Notes under the pieces: model-generated
The model's input: only the letters and a program-made list of their open reading frames with translations
Told to the model about the DNA's origin: nothing
The model's database searches: none
NCBI GenBank assembly: GCA_037179335.1
Contig: JAKZHN010000007.1
Location: forward strand, 992,001-1,056,000
Direction of reading: 5' to 3'
Length of the DNA stretch: 64,000 nucleotides
From: Cyclaneusma minus
Lineage: Eukaryota; Ascomycota; Leotiomycetes; Marthamycetales; Marthamycetaceae
In this document: positions 58,659 through 64,000 of the stretch, in pieces
How positions within the stretch are numbered: the stretch's first letter is position 1
How the letters are laid out: each line of letters starts with the position of its first letter
Made by a program: the position numbers and the translations under genes

Positions 58659-59988
58659 GATTGCTGGTTAGACAAGAAGCACCGTTGGATGGGGTGCCTT
58701 CGAACCTTATGAAGCAAAACAGGGAGCAGCTAAACAGGGAGCAATAGCAACGGGCGTGGAATGTGGATTCCGAGAGGCTCCTGTCTGCTTGTACCACCTA
58801 GGCCGAGATCCCTGGCCCCAGGTCTCGGTCGACTCGTCAGTCGGTGTACTAGACTCTTTCGCCCTGTTCAGCCTTGGACTTGCGGCGGAGGTGACAGCAC
58901 AGCAGCGTTGCCATTGCTCAGATCTGGCATGCAAATGATAGGCCGCGATCACGCGTGCTATATTGGGATGGTGTCATCCAAGTGCCCGATGAGCTGCGCG
59001 CAAAGAGCTGCACAAACAACAACGACAAGTGGATCGTGGCAGCGATGGATGCAGAGAGCGAAATGACGTGCCACGGGCCTTTGCAGCTGAGATGGCCGAG
59101 GTCAATGGCGTTGATGGGTGGCTTGCTGGCTGGCAGGATGAGCAACGGCCGATCAACGAAAAGTCGGATTTGTACCACGCCCCAATCTTGAGAAAGGAAG
59201 TAAAGGAGATGAAGCCTGGAGCACATACATACACGAAGCAGCCGAGTACCACTTCAAGAGACCTGCAGACGTGGACGTGGGAGGCTCGAGGTTAAGAATC
59301 CTGTCACTTGAAGGGATCGTCGCTGTGGCCGGATCCCTTTGGGTCCATGACAACGGATACCCCCTCATTCTCTGGCCGAAGCTTGACAAGAAAGCTTCGA
59401 CGTCGGGCTGCAGACTCAGCGCACTATATGTAGGTGAGAGGCCTTGCTCACAGCTCGGGTTGGTGGTGTGCAGACTGCAGAAGCTCAAGTGAAGAATGAA
59501 AGGTCTTGGCCAAAGGATGCCATGCCATGGGCCGTGGCCCGTGATGAAGGTGCAGGACATAACATAAGTCGGCACAAGAAGTCAAGAACAGAAACCCGCA
59601 CATGTTGTACGTACAGATTGAGCTGTAGCCCTAACCTACATCAATGATGTGTAGGTATGTACGTATATTCGGGAGCTGAAGGAGTCAATGAAGTCCGAGA
59701 TTGTGATGGCCCCGGATTCGTCATCAAGCACTTCCCCACTCCCCGTAGCCGCGCTCCACAATTTCAAGCTGAGCTAGGACCGCCGAGACTCTTGCAAACC
59801 CCCACCAGAATGACACAACCTACAGCATCGTGCCAGTCCCCAATGCGACTTGATGATGATATGATCTTCTCTGCTAAACTCTACTGCTCAAGCACCAACC
59901 GACTCAATCCAAATCTATCGATATTAAGTCGCGTGCTTTGTTCCACAACACACACAACCTGATCCCAGACATCGAGTAGTGCACCACC
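58659..59988. promoter_or_regulatory. Divergent promoter of glutaminase and CoA-transferase genes
   Basis: 1.3 kb with no supported gene. Open frames near 58955-59191 and 59153-59575 overlap on both strands and have no domain. Confidence 0.5.
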
Positions 59989-61720
59989 ATGCCCCTCAAG
60001 CCAGGCCTCCGCCGATGCCTCGTTGGAGCTGCCACATCTGCCCCGGTCCACGGGATGGCCTGCCATCGTCGTTTCTTAGCGAGCCTCACCGATGACATGA
60101 AATTGCCCTTGAAGGGCCTTCGTGTGCTGGATATGACGAGGGTCCTGGCCGGAGTCTGTCTTGCCGACCATGCCACCTCAATGTGTGACTGACTGCTGAT
60201 GGTGCGCGACAGCCATACTGCACGCAGATACTGGGAGATCTGGGGTAGGTGCGATGCATGCTTGCTTTTCTTGCCGTCGAGAAACCCCTCACTCACTCTT
60301 CCAACCAGGGCCGAAGTCGTCAAGGTCGAGCACCCATCAAGGGGTGACGATACCAGAGCTTGGGGTCCGCCGTACGCCAAGTACCGGCCCGAGTCTGGAA
60401 AGATCGGCCCAGGCGAGAGTGCTTATTTCTTTTCCGTAAGTATTGGACTCTCGAGTAGTTTCAAGAGACAAGATCTCAGCCGCAATGGCGTGACGTTGTG
60501 ATCTCGCTGCCTCTATTCTACAACTATGACTACATTTCACTGACTCGTTACACCAAATACACTCCCTAGCTTACCTCTCTATAGGTCAATCGGAACAAGA
60601 AATCTCTCGGCCTCTCGTTCCAGCATCCTGCAGGTGTCAGGATCCTTCATAAGCTGGCAGCCGAGTGCGATATTCTCGTGGAGAATTATCTCCCGGGAAC
60701 CTTGAAAAAGTATGGCATGGACTATGAGACAATCCACAAGATCAATCCAGGCTTGATCTATGCCTCAATTACAGGCTATGGCCAAACAGGGCCCTACTCG
60801 CAGCGAGCTGGGTACGATGTGATGGTAGAAGCTGAAATGGGTCTTATGCACATTACCGGGAGTCGAGATGGCCCTCCTGTGAAAGTCGGCGTCGCAGTGA
60901 CAGATTTGACGACGGGTTTATACACTTCAAACAGTATAATGGCTGCCTTGATAGCAAGGGGAAAGACCGGGAGAGGTCAGCATATTGATGTGGCACTGAG
61001 TGACTGCCAGGTTGCCACCTTGTCAAATCTGGCAAGCAGTTGCTTGATCAGTGGGAAGAAGGACAGTGGACGCTGGGGGACTGCTCATCGTAAGTCTTGA
61101 CTTGAATTCACTCCCTTGCTTTCTAGGTCATTCTGCATTTTATCCCATGCACCTTTTGGTGGTATCTTGTTGGTATGTTGGGATTTGAGATTTCAAGTTA
61201 TACTAAAAAGTCTGCAGCTTCAATCGTCCCGTATCGGTCATTCAAAACTAAAGACGGCGACATCTTGTTCGGCGGAGGAAATGATCGACTGTTCGGAATT
61301 CTATGCGACAGACTCGGCCGGTCCGAGTGGAAATCAGGTCCCAAATTTCTTATAAATGAAAACCGAGTCGCCCACAGAGACGAGCTCGAGAGCTCGATCG
61401 AGCAGATCACGCAGGAGAAAACCACAGAGGAATGGCTTGATGTTTTCGAAGGCTCAGGCATGCCGTACGCAGCGGTCAATGACATCCAAGGAACACTCCA
61501 GCATGAGCATGTCCTGGCGAGAGGGATGATTGCAGAGATGGATCATGAGTTCTGTGGACCGATCAAGATGGTCAATACTCCCGTCAAGTATAGTGAGAGT
61601 GAACCAAGTATCAGGAGCGTCCCGCCGGTTCTGGGACAGCATACGGACGAGGTTTTGAGGGAGTTGGGGATGAGCGAGGAGGAGATAATAGATGCGAAAG
61701 AAGCTGGGGCTGTGAGATAG
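59989..61720 (+). CDS. Family III CoA-transferase, probably mitochondrial
   Basis: Exons 59989-60153, 60213-60244, 60309-60435, 60585-61089 and 61218-61720; 443 residues. The start MPLKPGLRRCLVGAATSAPV is basic, Ser/Ala-rich and acid-free, consistent with a mitochondrial presequence. The CaiB/BaiF fold opens with LKGLRVLDMTRVLAGPYCTQ and continues GAEVVKVEHPSRGDDTRAWG. The catalytic aspartate is at about 186 in RAGYDVMVEAEMGLMHITG. Members move CoA between carboxylates; the closest in style is the succinate-hydroxymethylglutarate (SUGCT) group, with formyl-CoA transferase the alternative. Donor GTCTGT of exon 1 is weak but required for RVLAG/PYCTQ. The 32-base second exon is short. Confidence 0.9.
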
Positions 61721-61981
61721 GTTGTTTGTTAGATGATAGAGACTTCCGACCTTACCTATGCTCGACCACTAGTCCTCCTAATTACCTGATATAACCCTGG
61801 TCACTTGAAATATTCCTGAAGCTATGGTCGCCTTGTCTGGAAAATTGCTGATCATCGTTTGAAAGTGTGAGTTTCTGGAGATTTTGGGGAGCCTCAATAA
61901 TTTGAGATAACTATAAGCGTCATCGCTTGGAAGGATCCTCACCAGTAATCAGTTGGATGTCACCAGACTTTAATATAGATA
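61721..61981. other. 3' flank of the CoA-transferase gene
   Basis: Ordinary sequence up to the first inverted-repeat element. Confidence 0.4.
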
Positions 61982-62379
61982 TAGGGGTGAGCTAAATCGC
62001 GACTGGAGTTCTGAAATCCAGGACACTGGACAAGCTAGACGATAGACCTAATCGGTATACTATCCCAGTTTTTCAGCCTCGATCCAGGTTTACCTGAATA
62101 GAGATACGTTATATAATTGGGAATATTTAAAGTAATCGGGAATATTCAAAATAATTAGGAATAATTCAAAGTAACCGGGCGGGACGCCGGGAATATTTAA
62201 AGAAACCGGGACCATTATCCTGGGCCCCGTTATAAGAAATACAAAAAGCAACTTCCATGAAAAGAAATGTACAAACCAATGGGTGAGATGCTTTTATACC
62301 GCTTGTTTAAGGCAGTGGCCAGATTGGGCTTAGCCTGTCTTGGATTTCAAAACTCCAGTTGCGATTCAGCTCACCCCTA
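61982..62379. mobile_element. Non-autonomous inverted-repeat element (MITE-like), 398 bp
   Basis: Terminal inverted repeats of 44 bp start TAGGGGTGAGCT on the left and end AGCTCACCCCTA on the right. They differ at four positions, all transitions. TA at both outer ends may be a duplicated TA target. The interior (62119-62210) carries about four units of a 19-20 bp AT-rich repeat with GGAATATT. No open frame. Structure suggests a Tc1/mariner-type MITE; I cannot name the parent transposon. Confidence 0.8.
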
Positions 62380-62522
62380 GATATATAATCCTAGACCATA
62401 GTTGACTGGACATGGAAAGGTCCAATCAGGAATCACCTGAAGAACTATCAACCACTTCCAGAGAACTCATAATTGTTTGTACCGCCTTGAGTACATGTAG
62501 GAGAGTCTGACTACCCATACTC

Positions 62523-62899
62523 GTGGTGACAATTCTTGTACGCTCACCCTGGATCCTCCGAAGAACTAGGACTATTCCCAATACTTCAAAACGTTCCTAG
62601 TAATTGAGAATATTCCCAGTAATTCAGAATATTTCCAGTAATTAAGAATATTCCTATTTCCTAGTTATTGGAAGTATTTCTAATTACTTGGAATATTCCT
62701 AGTTACTCGGAATATTCCCAGTAATTGAGAATATTCCTAATTATTGGTAGTGTTTCTAATTATTCGGAATATTTCCAATTATTTGGAATATTCCCACTTA
62801 CTCAGAGTATTCCCAAATCCCAATTACTCAGTATATTCCCAAGTACTCGGAATATTCAAGGATCTAATGTAGTACTGAGCGTACAAGAATTGTCACCAC
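62523..62899. mobile_element. Second inverted-repeat element, 377 bp, perfect 24-bp arms
   Basis: GTGGTGACAATTCTTGTACG at the left is matched perfectly, over 24 bp in all, by its complement at 62876-62899. The interior is almost entirely a minisatellite with GGAATATTCC. I see no clear target duplication. Identical arms suggest recent origin or conversion. Confidence 0.75.
62572..62870. repeat. AT-rich minisatellite with GGAATATTCC core
   Basis: About fourteen diverged units of roughly 20 bp built on AATTACTCGGAATATTCC-like sequence. The core GGAATATTCC is self-complementary, so the array can form many small hairpins. Confidence 0.8.
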
Positions 62900-63385
62900 A
62901 AGCCTTAGCCATAATTATAAAACCAGCTAACTTTGCTCGTGGTTCAGCTTTTAGCTTTTATGTGATGGTGAGTCAATTGTCGCATGGCAAGCCAGTGCTT
63001 GCGAGGGAGATCCCGAAAAATGGTCGTCCTCATCTAGAGCTACTCGGGTTAGCCCGCCTGCCATGTGATTCATGTCACATGACGCCGCTTAAATCCTTCC
63101 TTCCCTTCCTCCTCCCCTTCCTTCTCCCCAACAGTGCACGCCTAAACCTCGACACAGCCAGAACCGCTCAATTGCAGCGCAGAACCAGCGCATCGACAGC
63201 ATAGCGATTAACGGCGCATCAAGATTTCCCACCTCGCGCGTTCGCTCCAGACACCACAGTTCTGGTCGCTGCAGCTCTCCCGTCTCTGCGCGGGCATCCA
63301 GATTGCCTCAATCCTCGAGCCTAATCCTCGGCACACGTGTCGCAACCTCGAAAACGCGTGCTATCTCACCCCAAACACTGTCGCA
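62900..63385. other. Promoter/leader of the terminal gene
   Basis: Pyrimidine-rich from 63090 to 63130. No other gene supported. Confidence 0.4.
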
Positions 63386-64000
63386 ATGTCTGGCGCATCT
63401 TCCTCCGCGAATGGCAGCAACAATGCTTCCCGCAGCGCCGGGCCAGAGGACTCCAGTGCCCGACCCTATGTGCCCCAGCTGTCCGAAGCTACACAGAGGA
63501 TCCTCGAGCGAATGCGCGCGGGCGCCGGCTCGGGAGGCTCCAGCGGGATTGTCGCGGGAGGATATGAAGATGCCCGCCGCAGCGTGCTGTCGAATATGAA
63601 GACAACATTGAATATGGAGGTTGATAGTCCAGGCGCGAATAATGAAACACCAAGGCGTGGTAGTGGAACCGGCAATAAGAGCATTGCGACTAAAGGTAGA
63701 AGCAATTCGATCAAGGGAAAGAATACCGGCGTGAAGGCTGGTACGAAGAGGAAGAGGTTCAAGAAGGAGAGTGAAAGTGCGGACGAAGACGAGGACGAGG
63801 TTGGTGCGCAGTCGGGTTCCGATGGAGAATTTGCTGCAGTGCCTACAATGACGAAGTCGGGAAGACAGGTTTCAAAGCCGACGCAGTTTGATCCTGCCGC
63901 CTCGGAAACACCTCCAAAAAGACGCGGCGGAGGCAAGAGGACGCAAGAACAGGCCTTGTGCAAAAGATGTGGAAGAGGTCACAGTCCTGCCAGCAACATG
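63386..64000 (+). CDS. Probable PHD-finger protein, 5' part only
   Basis: Open from MSGASSSANGSNNASRSAGP with no stop for 205 codons and running off the end of the window. The Ser/Gly-rich start is followed by SEATQRILERMRAGAGSGG, a basic stretch (GTKRKRFKKESESADEDEDE) likely to be nuclear, SGRQVSKPTQFDPAASETPP, and the start of a zinc-binding domain, LCKRCGRGHSPASNM. CxxCxRGHSPxxNM opens the PHD finger of a conserved fungal chromatin protein that normally continues with a His and further Cys pairs; those are outside the window, so the PHD call is inference from the first Cys pair and context. Confidence 0.75.
   Translation, partial: MSGASSSANGSNNASRSAGPEDSSARPYVPQLSEATQRILERMRAGAGSGGSSGIVAGGYEDARRSVLSNMKTTLNMEVDSPGANNETPRRGSGTGNKSIATKGRSNSIKGKNTGVKAGTKRKRFKKESESADEDEDEVGAQSGSDGEFAAVPTMTKSGRQVSKPTQFDPAASETPPKRRGGGKRTQEQALCKRCGRGHSPASNM

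Overview
The window is nuclear DNA of a filamentous ascomycete (Pezizomycotina, probably a leotiomycete). The evidence is many short spliceosomal introns (about 50-70 bp, GT-AG), no operons, genes on both strands with promoter-sized gaps, and ascomycete-type proteins such as septal Bud3, an SPT23/MGA2 factor, a GtaA-type glutaminase and a sedolisin tripeptidyl peptidase. Gene structures were read by hand from translated segments, splice sites and reading-frame continuity; exon coordinates are in each entry. Family names rest on recognised motifs, not on a database search.

Layout. 0.2-2.7 kb: secreted tripeptidyl peptidase. 4.2-12.4 kb: a decaying tandem array of three related minus-strand genes of a family I do not recognise (one wreck, one with a single in-frame stop, one intact), with duplicated flanks. 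12.4-19 kb: RNase T2, O-acetylhomoserine sulfhydrylase and a small MARVEL-like membrane protein. 19.5-26.4 kb: EMC7, an alkali-cation/proton antiporter, a small two-exon gene and a TTC36-like TPR protein. 27.3-30.3 kb: 4-hydroxyphenylpyruvate dioxygenase and RNase H1. 33.4-40.2 kb: the SPT23/MGA2-type factor and a WW-domain protein. 40.5-41.2 kb: a hairpin-rich repeat island. 41.6-48.1 kb: BUD3, divergent from a short DCC1. 49.4-51.4 kb: sugar transporter. 53.2-55.6 kb: orphan cysteine-cluster protein. 56.5-58.7 kb: GtaA glutaminase. 60-61.7 kb: family III CoA-transferase. 62.0-62.9 kb: two short non-autonomous inverted-repeat elements. 63.4 kb to the end: start of a probable PHD-finger gene.

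The genes are mostly independent housekeeping and secretion functions. There is no biosynthetic cluster and no defence cassette. Scavenging is the nearest to a theme: secreted peptidase, RNase T2, glutaminase and a sugar transporter all release or import nutrients. The most unusual content is the tandem unknown family at 4-12 kb and the inverted-repeat elements at 40.5-41.2 and 62.0-62.9 kb.
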